NCBI GenBank assembly: GCA_945869355.1
Contig: CAMBPA010000089.1
Span: 1 to 6,195, forward strand
Direction: 5' to 3'
From: Bordetella parapertussis
GTDB lineage: Bacteria > Pseudomonadota > Gammaproteobacteria > Burkholderiales > Burkholderiaceae_B
DNA: 6,195 nt
Made by a program: the position numbers and the translations under genes. Shown here in pieces: positions 1 through 6,195 of this stretch. How positions within the stretch are numbered: the first letter of the stretch is position 1; each line of letters opens with the position of its first letter. The notes under the pieces were generated by a model. The model saw only the letters and a list, made by a program, of their open reading frames with translations, did not search any database and had not been told where the DNA came from.

Positions 1-891
1 ACGCATTGCTTTAGCGAGACGATCAACTACGTCTGCAGGTAAGCCCGCAGGCCCCATGAGTCCTGCCCAAGCTCCAAGGTTAAAGCCAGGGATGTTAACT
101 GCCGTCGCAAGCGCGGGGATGCCTGGCGTGACGAGACTCCCCTTTTCTAGGGAAACACCCAAGCCCTTCAAACGACCGTCTTTCACAAAAGGCATGGTGG
201 CCGCTGCTGTCTCCAAGCAGTAGTCCACTCGGCCGGCGAGCACATCTGCTAGCGCAGGCGAGGAGCCTTTGTACGGAACGTGTACCGCCTTCAAGCCTAA
301 GGCGGCATTAAACGCCTCCGCGACCAAATGGGCCGTTGCTCCCGTGCCGGACGTGGCAAACGTATATTTATCCGGGCTCGCTTTCACGATCTTCACGAGC
401 TCAGCCGCGGTCTTAGCTGGAAAATTCGGATTAGTCACCAACACATACGGCGAAAGACCGGTTAATGCGATCGCTGTAAAGTCTTTCGATACATCGTAAG
501 GCGTTTTCTGCAATAAAGGCGCGACCGATACGGGTCCGGCGGACGCGGCAAGAAGCGTGTACCCATCAGCGGGGGCTTTGGCCACAACATCGGTTCCAAT
601 TGTGCCGCCTGCGCCGGCTTTGTTGTCAGCCACCACCGTTTGACCAAGCACCTTTGTTAAGCCCATTCCAATTGCACGACCCACTAAATCAGTCGCTTGC
701 CCGGGGGGCCAAGGAATCACTATTTTCAAAGGCCGATTTGGATAAGCGCCCTGCGCCTGCGCCACCAGCGGCAGGCCCAAGCCAGCGCCCACGGCTGAGA
801 TCGCTGCCGCGCCAACCAGCGAGCGCCGTGCACGATTGGGTTGACTCACCCCGGTTTCGGTCGTCTCACTATTCTTTTTCGCCATTGTCAT
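1..891 (-). CDS. Bug-family (TctC-type) tripartite tricarboxylate transporter substrate-binding protein, 3' end cut off
   Basis: This is a periplasmic solute receptor of the Bug/TctC family, which binds small carboxylates or related ligands and hands them to TctAB-type permeases or acts as a sensor. 297 residues are visible; the family usually runs to about 320-330, so roughly the last 30 lie beyond position 1. The N-terminus has a twin-arginine stretch (RARRSLVG, residues 20-27), a hydrophobic run and a likely cleavage site after AQA (about residue 47). The mature protein opens with the family hallmark YPNRPLKIVIPWPPG (50-64), followed by DNKAGAGGTIG (89-99), and VPYKGSSPALADVLAGRVD (205-223) in the second lobe. 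The start at 891 is preferred because AAGG lies 7 bases upstream (AAAGGTGAAAATATG); an in-frame ATG at 885 is a weaker alternative. It is transcribed divergently from the acyl-CoA ligase. No TctA/TctB permease gene is visible, and the ligand cannot be read from the sequence. Confidence 0.93.
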   Translation of the reverse strand, partial: MTMAKKNSETTETGVSQPNRARRSLVGAAAISAVGAGLGLPLVAQAQGAYPNRPLKIVIPWPPGQATDLVGRAIGMGLTKVLGQTVVADNKAGAGGTIGTDVVAKAPADGYTLLAASAGPVSVAPLLQKTPYDVSKDFTAIALTGLSPYVLVTNPNFPAKTAAELVKIVKASPDKYTFATSGTGATAHLVAEAFNAALGLKAVHVPYKGSSPALADVLAGRVDYCLETAAATMPFVKDGRLKGLGVSLEKGSLVTPGIPALATAVNIPGFNLGAWAGLMGPAGLPADVVDRLAKAMR

Positions 892-943
892 ATTTTCACC
901 TTTGTTTCGGTATTTAAGATTGGAATGCTGTCATTACCTCAAA

Positions 944-966
944 CTCGATTGAATCATAAAATCGAG
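944..966. repeat. Perfect 7-bp inverted repeat overlapping the ligase ribosome binding site
   Basis: The left arm CTCGATT (944-950) and right arm AATCGAG (960-966) are exact reverse complements separated by 9 bases (951-959). The last three bases of the right arm are the first three of the GAGGGG Shine-Dalgarno sequence (964-969) of the downstream ligase gene. A smaller palindrome, GATT-G-AATC (947-955), lies across the left arm. It could be an RNA hairpin that partly hides the ribosome binding site, or a dimeric repressor's DNA operator between the divergent genes. The sequence shows the symmetry; either role is inference, and a 7-bp repeat may also arise by chance. Confidence 0.45.
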
Positions 967-969
967 GGG
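964..969 (+). promoter_or_regulatory. Ribosome binding site fixing the ligase start at 976
   Basis: GAGGGG lies 6 bases before ATG 976. It decides the start among several in-frame candidates: the open frame extends back to 841, but the ATGs at 841 and 925 have no comparable site, and the former would begin inside the divergent Bug gene. Confidence 0.75.
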
Positions 970-975
970 AAACCT

Positions 976-2538
976 ATGCTCCATTACACTAATCCAATGA
1001 ACCTAATCGCCCCTCCCCCACCTCCAATTGCATGGTCTGCACAGCTCAATGTGTTGTCCCAGCGCTTTGCTCACCAGGTTGCTGCGATCGATGGTCGCGG
1101 AAACTCGCTAAGCTATGCCGAGCTAACTCAACGCGCCCATGCGCTTGCAGCGCACTTGCATGAGCTTGGTATCCAAGAAGGAGAGCCCATTGGAACGCTC
1201 GTGCCCAACAGCATTGATGCTGTCTGGGTATCCTACGGAGCACGCCTCTCAGGCGCTTGTGAAACGCCGCTGAGCTGGGGTTACACAACGGATGAACTCC
1301 AATGGTGTACCCACCTAGCTAAGGCGAAATTCGTTGTCTCACTTGAACAACGCGAAAGCGAACTGCACACTCTCGACTTAAGGTGTGTGCGAACAACGGA
1401 CATCGCGACGCCGCTCCTGGCCGAACAGTCGCGTCCACCCTGCCCGGCGAGCGCCGCGGCGCGTATTCTGTTTACCTCTGGAACAACCGGCAAACCGAAA
1501 GGGGTGTTGTACACCCAGCAAGCACGCTGGGCCGGAGAGCAACTGCTTAAGGCGTCCCTACCGTTCGTGCCAAGCCCGGGGCAACGAATCCTCTTGATGA
1601 CTCCCTTTGTACACGGAGCCTCTCTTTTGACGTTTGCCTGGCTTGATCACGGCGGGACCATCGTCTTACACGATGGCGTCGACATAGAAAAGATTAAACC
1701 ACTGCTCGATGAAAAATCATTAGACGCGATATTCGCTCCTCCGACTGTCTTGGCAAAGATTACCGCCGCACTTGCGGGCGCAACCTATCCCGATGTCCGG
1801 TGTGTGTTTACTGGGACGCAGCCGCTCACACCCGCGCTCTACAAGCGCGCATGCGCCATGTTCGGGCCTAAAGTACGCATTACCTACGGAAAATCAGAGT
1901 GTATCAATCCAATCACTGTATTGGACCCTCAGGCCACACACGACTACCTTACTGCCGATGAAATCCCAGCAGGCGCTTGTGTAGGTTGGCCCGCAAGCGG
2001 TGTAGAAATAAAAGTTCAAGAAGCGTTATCTAAAGAAGAACCACATGGCGAAATCTTATTGCGTGCGCCTCATATGTCAGCAGGGCTCATTGACGCAAAT
2101 GGTTTTAAGCCCCATCAACCTGACGGTTGGCACAGTACCGGTGATCTCGGCTATGTTGATTCCGCAGGACGATTGATTCTCACTGGACGTGTCGCAGACG
2201 TCATCAAAACAGGGGGGTATCGTGTCAATCCAGATGAAATCGAAGTGGCGTTGGCAGCCAACACGCTGTGTGGCCAAATATGCGTAACGTCTCTTGCATC
2301 GGACTACTGGGGCGAGATCATCACGGCAGTCGCCGAAGGTGCTCAAGACGGCTGGCAAGAGCAATGTTCACAACTTCTTGAGGCAATGTCTAAACACAAA
2401 CGACCCAGGCTGTTTGCGGCACTCGCGGCCTTACCGCGCAATCCTCAAGGAAAAATCAGCCGCAAACAGGTCTCGCGCGTGGTCCTTGAGACGCACGCAC
2501 TACAAGACGGTCCTTATCCAAAACTTACTGCGATATAA
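976..2538 (+). CDS. Class I adenylate-forming enzyme: AMP-dependent acyl-CoA synthetase/ligase
   Basis: The 520-residue protein belongs to the acyl/aryl-CoA synthetase (ANL) superfamily, whose members activate a carboxylic acid with ATP to an acyl-adenylate and then to a CoA thioester in the cytoplasm. All core motifs are present in order: the phosphate-binding loop FTSGTTGKPKG (166-176); the A5 motif as YGKSE (304-308), where most relatives have YGxTE; STGD (387-390); the hinge region GRVADVIKTGGYRVNP (404-419) followed by DEIE; and PRNPQGKISRKQ (487-498), with the expected catalytic lysine at 493. The length is normal and both the large N-terminal and small C-terminal domains look complete, so the enzyme is probably active. 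Five consecutive prolines (13-17) precede the conserved fold. It is divergent from a carboxylate-type Bug receptor, which makes activation of an imported acid plausible, but the acyl substrate cannot be assigned. The 3' end converges on the M81 gene. Confidence 0.93.
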   Translation: MLHYTNPMNLIAPPPPPIAWSAQLNVLSQRFAHQVAAIDGRGNSLSYAELTQRAHALAAHLHELGIQEGEPIGTLVPNSIDAVWVSYGARLSGACETPLSWGYTTDELQWCTHLAKAKFVVSLEQRESELHTLDLRCVRTTDIATPLLAEQSRPPCPASAAARILFTSGTTGKPKGVLYTQQARWAGEQLLKASLPFVPSPGQRILLMTPFVHGASLLTFAWLDHGGTIVLHDGVDIEKIKPLLDEKSLDAIFAPPTVLAKITAALAGATYPDVRCVFTGTQPLTPALYKRACAMFGPKVRITYGKSECINPITVLDPQATHDYLTADEIPAGACVGWPASGVEIKVQEALSKEEPHGEILLRAPHMSAGLIDANGFKPHQPDGWHSTGDLGYVDSAGRLILTGRVADVIKTGGYRVNPDEIEVALAANTLCGQICVTSLASDYWGEIITAVAEGAQDGWQEQCSQLLEAMSKHKRPRLFAALAALPRNPQGKISRKQVSRVVLETHALQDGPYPKLTAI

Positions 2539-2542
2539 ATCG

Positions 2543-4081
2543 CTATAGACCTTTAGCCCAGACCGGTTCAGTAAACACTGCATTTTGGTCAATCGGCCAG
2601 ACGGGCCGCGGCAAGCGCTTGAAATCGACATTTTTTAAATTGGGCGTGGTCAACCCTGGACTATCCACATCCAAAATTCGATCCTCAGAGAAGAACTCGT
2701 CGAAGCCTGCGCGGTAATGGCCGCGGCTCTTCACGATTAGGATACGGATTTTTGAAATATCGATTCCATGCATTTCAAGCATTGCCGGCTCACAAAGCTG
2801 TCGACGCAAACTGCCGACAACGACCCGCGTTCCCGTGTCAATGAGTTCAATCAGTGCAGAAGGTCCAAGTGAAAATTTTCTGCCACCAATTACCCCACGT
2901 CGCCCGGTACCTTCACCATCCGAAAGCTTGATGACGCGTGCGCGTGCCTCGTAACACTTAGAAAACTGACTCTCTGTGGCATTGAACACTGCTGCAAACG
3001 TGTTGCCCTCACCCGCAGCATGACACTGCTGCGCCAACTCAGGATCAACGAACACGCCTAACACTACCCCCGGAATTTTTGCGTCATTAAAAGCCTTGAG
3101 CATCCAAGCCGTGTTACCCCGGCCACCGCCTCCGGGATTGTCTGCTACGTCAGCGAACAGCAAAGGGACCTTGGTATCGCGCGCCCGGGCAACAGCCTCG
3201 GGAACTTCGAGCATATCTGGCACATAGCGCGCACGATCCGCCCAAGCAGCGCGCGCAATTTTGATGGCGCACTTCTGTGCCGCTGCCAGATCACCACGTG
3301 ATGTCACACAGATCGTGATCCCGCATTTAGGCAAATCAGAAAAAACAAAGCCCGCTGAAACAGACACGTTTGCAATTGGGCCTTCGGACGGCTTTTGCAT
3401 CATGGTCGTCCCCATTTTGATCAAGTCTGCATAAGGACCGCGAGCCGATAACAAAGTGACTGAGGGAGGCGTGATCGGCAAACGAATAAAAGCCTTTTTT
3501 GTTTTAACGCCATCAAGAATTTCCTTGAGCAAGTCAGCAGCTTCAGCGGCACGTTCGCGCTGATCCACGTGCGGATTAGTGCGATAACTAATTAACGCGT
3601 CCAACATATCAACCGTACGCTCGGAAATATTGCAATGCAAATCGTGCGTAGCCACGATCGGCACACTCGGTCCAACGATCGAACGGATGAGCTCCATCAT
3701 GTCGCCTTCGGTGTCATCGAGGTGTTCTGCGCTTGAGGCACCGTGATTGGCTACAAAGACAGCGTCCACAGGCAGTAACGCGCGTAAGCTCTTGTCCAAC
3801 TTAGACATGAACTCTTCCCACACCTCCCGCGTCACTGGTCCACCAGGAGGGGCTCCGATCACAATCGTCGGTGCTGGCACCCAAGCACCCAATTGATCCA
3901 TACGCGCGTAAAACCCCGTCACTTCAGCCGGGAGGTTACTCGTCTGACGGGCGAGCTCAGTGATCTCCTCACCCTCTCGCCAACAAGAGCGTATGAAATC
4001 CTCGCGAATCGAGACAGGAGAAAACGCATTGGCCTCAAGGGCAAAGCCCATGATGGCAATTTTGGGGTTTGATGTAGACAT
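2543..4081 (-). CDS. M81 family metallopeptidase, MlrC-like
   Basis: This 512-residue cytoplasmic protein (no signal peptide) matches the M81/MlrC family, named for the microcystin-degradation enzyme MlrC that hydrolyses linearised peptide products. Visible family features are the N-terminal IMGFALEANAFSP (10-22), NHG (112-114), the likely metal-ligand motif THDLH (145-149) with NPHVD (169-173), the glycine-rich DVADNPGGGGRGNT (311-324), and the C-terminal KSRGHYRAGF (451-460). Together these cover the N-terminal catalytic region and the MlrC C-terminal region at a normal length. Which residues bind zinc is inferred from family conservation. The start at 4081 is supported by AGGAG (complement of 4090-4094) 8 bases upstream. 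It lies 18 bases after the stop of the solute-binding protein gene, so it is very likely the last gene of the same operon. This suggests it acts on the imported compound. Most M81 members are uncharacterised and microcystin itself should not be assumed as substrate. Confidence 0.92.
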   Translation of the reverse strand: MSTSNPKIAIMGFALEANAFSPVSIREDFIRSCWREGEEITELARQTSNLPAEVTGFYARMDQLGAWVPAPTIVIGAPPGGPVTREVWEEFMSKLDKSLRALLPVDAVFVANHGASSAEHLDDTEGDMMELIRSIVGPSVPIVATHDLHCNISERTVDMLDALISYRTNPHVDQRERAAEAADLLKEILDGVKTKKAFIRLPITPPSVTLLSARGPYADLIKMGTTMMQKPSEGPIANVSVSAGFVFSDLPKCGITICVTSRGDLAAAQKCAIKIARAAWADRARYVPDMLEVPEAVARARDTKVPLLFADVADNPGGGGRGNTAWMLKAFNDAKIPGVVLGVFVDPELAQQCHAAGEGNTFAAVFNATESQFSKCYEARARVIKLSDGEGTGRRGVIGGRKFSLGPSALIELIDTGTRVVVGSLRRQLCEPAMLEMHGIDISKIRILIVKSRGHYRAGFDEFFSEDRILDVDSPGLTTPNLKNVDFKRLPRPVWPIDQNAVFTEPVWAKGL

Positions 4082-4089
4082 CTGAACGA

Positions 4090-4094
4090 CTCCT
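4090..4094 (-). promoter_or_regulatory. Ribosome binding site of the M81 gene
   Basis: AGGAG on the minus strand sits in the 18-base gap after the solute-binding protein stop codon, 8 bases before the M81 ATG at 4081. It supports independent initiation within a shared transcript. Confidence 0.75.
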
Positions 4095-4099
4095 GCTGG

Positions 4100-5698
4100 T
4101 TAGGCTTTGCGTAAGGTGTAGAACAAAGGCATTTGTTCTTGAAAATCTACCCAGCCTTTACGCAGCGCAGAGACTTGATAGTTTGCACCGAGGGGGACGT
4201 AAGGAACATCTTCAAAAACCTGCAGTTGCAATTCACTACAAATCTTCTTTTGCGCTTCAAGGCTTGTCGCGTTAAACCAGTCGAGCCTGAGTTGCTCAAT
4301 GCGCTCGCTGGTTGGCCATCCAAACCAGGCCTTTTGCCCTGATCCTCGCAGCGCCAAGTGGCCGGCGGGATCTAGATTATTTGAGCCCGTGATCGCCGTG
4401 AACGTCACGTTCCAGCCACCCGCCGACGGCGGCTCTTGGCTATTGCGCCGCTGCATCAAGGTACCCCAGTTCATCGCTTGCAAATCAGTTTTAATACCTA
4501 GCTTCTTGAAGAGATCCACAGTCATGAGCGCTGCAGTATGAAAGACGGGGTAATCCACCGGATCAAGGATCACGACCGTTTCGCCCTTATAGCCCGCCTC
4601 TTTGATCATCGCACGTGCGCGCGCGAAGTCGCGCTTGCCGGTAATCTTTTCCATGCCAGCCTTACTATCCATCGGCGAACCTGGAACGAATACCCCACAC
4701 TTATCATCCCAGTATTCAGGGAAGTCGGGGCCATTCATCCCCATCATGTACTCAGTCTGGCTCAAGACTGCAAGAACTGCTTGACGCATCAATTTATTAT
4801 TAAACGGCGCATGCAGATGGTTAAACCGCATGAGCGAGATAGACGGTAGCGTACGCTTGATGAGCGTAATGTTCTTGTCTTTCTTGAGTATCGGCAAAAA
4901 GTCACTGTCAACGTGTTCGACACCATCGACTTCATTGTTCTGCAAGGCAGCGATCGATGTGGCGCGATCAGGAATAATCTGCCACCTTACCTGCTCAATA
5001 TGCACAATCTTCGGACCCGAAGTGAATTCTGGTTTCGTCTTGTCTCGGGTAGGGACATAGTCGACAAAGCGCTGATAGACCGCCTGCGAACCAGAAACCC
5101 ATTGGTCATGAATAAAGCGAAACGGTCCAGAACCATTCATCACCCTCACCTGCACGTTATCGGGTGTCTGGGCGAGTTTCTCCGGCATGATGCATGCCAT
5201 GCTGCCCGTTGGACGCGCAATCGCATGAAGCAATAAAGGAAATGGTTTGGTGAGCTTAAATTCGATTGTCTTATCGTCCAGGGCGGTGAGGCTCTGGGTT
5301 ACCTCCATCAAGGAGCGCCCCATCAGATCTTTTTTTGCCCAGCGATTCAAGCTCGCGACGGCATCTGCCGCACGAACCGGCGATCCATCATGAAATTTAA
5401 GATCATCACGCAGCATGATTTTCCAAACCAATCCCGATGGATCCAACACGTGCCCAACGGCCATCTGCGGATGCGGTTGGTATTGACTGTCTAATCCATA
5501 CAACGTGTCGAAAACCAACTGCGAATGAATATTCGTGATGAAGACCGTGCTGAACATGGGATCCAAAATCGTCAAATCCGCATGCGGTACCCAACGAAAC
5601 AGCTTGGCGGGTGCAGAACCTTGCGCGCGTAGCACCTGAGGCGCAGATACTGCGGCAACCGAAGCCGAGGATGTCACTAAAAATTTTCTGCGATCCAT
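4100..5698 (-). CDS. ABC transporter substrate-binding protein, family 5 (peptide/dipeptide type), twin-arginine signal
   Basis: The 532-residue protein is a periplasmic receptor of the SBP_bac_5 (DppA/OppA) class, which delivers peptides or similar solutes to a cognate inner-membrane ABC permease. The N-terminus MDRRKFLVTSSASVAA is a good twin-arginine signal (RRKFL, residues 3-7), with a hydrophobic/alanine segment and probable cleavage near LRAQG (23-27). The mature part shows the usual opening (LDPMFST, 45-51), a conserved first-lobe stretch WKIMLRDDLKFHDGSPV (92-108) followed by ADAV, and a normal C-terminus with VPYVPLG close to the end. Length is typical. The start at 5698 has AGGAG 7 bases upstream (complement of 5706-5710). 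It lies between the ABC ATPase gene (24-base gap) and the M81 gene (18-base gap), which confirms its transporter role. Ligand class is uncertain: this family also includes receptors for nickel, opines, glutathione and sugars. Confidence 0.94.
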   Translation of the reverse strand: MDRRKFLVTSSASVAAVSAPQVLRAQGSAPAKLFRWVPHADLTILDPMFSTVFITNIHSQLVFDTLYGLDSQYQPHPQMAVGHVLDPSGLVWKIMLRDDLKFHDGSPVRAADAVASLNRWAKKDLMGRSLMEVTQSLTALDDKTIEFKLTKPFPLLLHAIARPTGSMACIMPEKLAQTPDNVQVRVMNGSGPFRFIHDQWVSGSQAVYQRFVDYVPTRDKTKPEFTSGPKIVHIEQVRWQIIPDRATSIAALQNNEVDGVEHVDSDFLPILKKDKNITLIKRTLPSISLMRFNHLHAPFNNKLMRQAVLAVLSQTEYMMGMNGPDFPEYWDDKCGVFVPGSPMDSKAGMEKITGKRDFARARAMIKEAGYKGETVVILDPVDYPVFHTAALMTVDLFKKLGIKTDLQAMNWGTLMQRRNSQEPPSAGGWNVTFTAITGSNNLDPAGHLALRGSGQKAWFGWPTSERIEQLRLDWFNATSLEAQKKICSELQLQVFEDVPYVPLGANYQVSALRKGWVDFQEQMPLFYTLRKA

Positions 5699-5705
5699 TT
5701 TTTAT

Positions 5706-5710
5706 CTCCT
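5706..5710 (-). promoter_or_regulatory. Ribosome binding site of the solute-binding protein gene
   Basis: AGGAG on the minus strand is followed by 7 A/T-rich bases and the ATG at 5698. It lies in the 24-base gap after the ATPase stop codon and fixes the start of the twin-arginine signal peptide. Confidence 0.75.
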
Positions 5711-5722
5711 ATGTTTATGACG

Positions 5723-6195
5723 TTAGTACATACCACCAATCTTATGCTGCGCTACAAAATGACCCTCACCGACCTGCACTAATGGAGCAACAACTGGCAG
5801 GTCATTCAACGCTCTCGCAGGGCTCGGGATCTCAGAGAGCTCGAGATTACGCGCCCGACGCATCTTAGGATCTGCAATCGGGACTGCCGCCATCAACTTG
5901 CGCGTGTAGGGGTGTTGTGGATGTTCAAAAATTGCATTGCGAGGCCCGAGCTCGACAATCTGACCCAAATACATCACCGCGACACGATGGCTGACGCGTT
6001 CGACCACAGCCATATCATGCGATATAAATAAATAAGAAATACCTAAATCGTCTTGTAGGTCAATTAACAAATTAACAATTTGGGCTCGAATCGACACGTC
6101 CAAGGCCGATACCGCTTCGTCTGCAATGAGAACTTTGGGGTTCACGGACAGCGCGCGTGCAATACAAATACGCTGCCTTTGCCCACCCGAAAATT
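5723..6195 (-). CDS. Peptide-type ABC transporter ATP-binding protein (DppF/OppF class), 5' part cut off
   Basis: Only the last 156 residues are inside the window; the gene continues past 6195. The fragment begins in the ABC signature (FSGGQRQR, fragment residues 1-8), then shows Walker B with the D-loop ([12 protein letters not shown], 21-32), the switch histidine in ISHDM (57-61), and the C-terminal [10 protein letters not shown] (91-100) typical of oligopeptide/dipeptide importer ATPases. Walker B reads DEA where DEP is the common form; the catalytic glutamate is kept. The C-terminal tail ends with GEGHFVA and a short extension and lacks the cysteine-containing motif seen in many OppD/OppF proteins. 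A GTG at 6145 falls in the middle of the conserved domain and is not a start, since the frame and homology run on to the edge. It is the first visible gene of the transporter-M81 operon; it would power import together with permeases not seen here. Confidence 0.93.
   Translation of the reverse strand, partial: FSGGQRQRICIARALSVNPKVLIADEAVSALDVSIRAQIVNLLIDLQDDLGISYLFISHDMAVVERVSHRVAVMYLGQIVELGPRNAIFEHPQHPYTRKLMAAVPIADPKMRRARNLELSEIPSPARALNDLPVVAPLVQVGEGHFVAQHKIGGMY

Larger units (their letters stand above)
892..975. promoter_or_regulatory. Divergent intergenic region between the Bug receptor and the acyl-CoA ligase
   Basis: These 84 bases must hold the start signals for both divergent genes unless the promoters lie inside coding sequence. 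Only weak promoter matches are visible. On the plus strand, TTTTCA (893-898) and TAAGAT (915-920), spaced 16 bases, each match 4 of 6 consensus positions. On the minus strand, TTGAGG (complement of 937-942) could be a -35 box, but it has no convincing -10 partner. The plus-strand candidate would give a leader of about 50 bases containing the inverted repeat at 944-966. The region being regulatory is secure from gene layout; the individual boxes are guesses. Confidence 0.55.

Noticed and set aside
600..917. Plus-strand open frame of 105 residues
   Set aside because: It is antisense to the 5' half of the Bug gene, has no ribosome binding site or recognisable domain, and its proline/arginine-rich make-up is typical of a shadow frame.
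841..975. Upstream extension of the acyl-CoA ligase frame to an ATG at 841 or 925
   Set aside because: The added residues show no ANL-family sequence, the 841 start lies inside the divergent Bug gene, and the only good ribosome binding site precedes ATG 976.
2077..2364. Minus-strand open frame of 95 residues within the ligase gene
   Set aside because: It is fully antisense to conserved ligase motifs (STGD and hinge region) and shows no domain of its own.
2530..2543. Hairpin GCGAT-ATAA-ATCGC as a bidirectional terminator
   Set aside because: The stem is only 5 bp, partly A/T, with no run of T on either side, too weak for an intrinsic terminator.
4913..5236. Plus-strand open frame of 107 residues within the solute-binding protein gene
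   Set aside because: It is a shadow of the receptor coding sequence on the other strand, with no start signal and no recognisable features.
5723..6145. GTG at 6145 as the start of a short ABC ATPase
   Set aside because: The conserved SGGQRQR signature continues in frame upstream to the window edge, so the gene is cut by the window and not truncated in nature as far as can be seen.
1..6195. Mobile element, CRISPR array, tRNA/rRNA, toxin-antitoxin or defence system
   Set aside because: No transposase, integrase, terminal repeats, regularly spaced repeats, structured RNA gene or defence domain was seen on either strand; nearly all bases are accounted for by five metabolic or transport genes.

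Overview
The window shows a compact, ordinary-looking bacterial chromosomal segment with five protein genes, two of them cut by the window edges. An orphan-looking Bug/TctC-type periplasmic receptor, a dipeptide-type ABC importer and an M81 (MlrC-like) peptidase together suggest a betaproteobacterium, most likely Burkholderiales (Alcaligenaceae or Comamonadaceae style). This rests on family knowledge only; no rRNA or other marker is present. Base composition is fairly balanced and does not change visibly between genes.

Layout: positions 1-891 (minus) hold most of a Bug-family tricarboxylate-type solute receptor whose C-terminus lies off the left edge. An 84-base divergent intergenic region (892-975) separates it from a plus-strand class I adenylate-forming enzyme (acyl-CoA synthetase/ligase, 976-2538). 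That region holds a perfect 7-bp inverted repeat whose right arm runs into the ligase ribosome binding site. The ligase gene converges on a minus-strand cluster with only 4 bases between the two stop codons. Reading in the direction of transcription, the cluster is an oligopeptide/dipeptide ABC transporter ATPase (3' part only, 5723-6195), a family 5 extracellular solute-binding protein with a twin-arginine signal (4100-5698), and an M81 family metallopeptidase/MlrC-like protein (2543-4081). Gaps within the cluster are 24 and 18 bases, each carrying a good Shine-Dalgarno sequence, so it reads as one operon whose upstream members (expected permeases and a partner ATPase) lie off the right edge.

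Functional reading (inference): the minus-strand operon would import a peptide-like compound, and the cytoplasmic M81 enzyme would hydrolyse it or a related amide. The divergent pair on the left could serve capture of a carboxylate (Bug receptor) and its activation to a CoA thioester (ligase). Nothing in the sequence fixes either substrate. No tRNA, rRNA, CRISPR array, insertion sequence, prophage or toxin-antitoxin element was found, and no new kind of system is evident. The points most worth checking are the inverted repeat at the ligase start and the transporter-M81 pairing.
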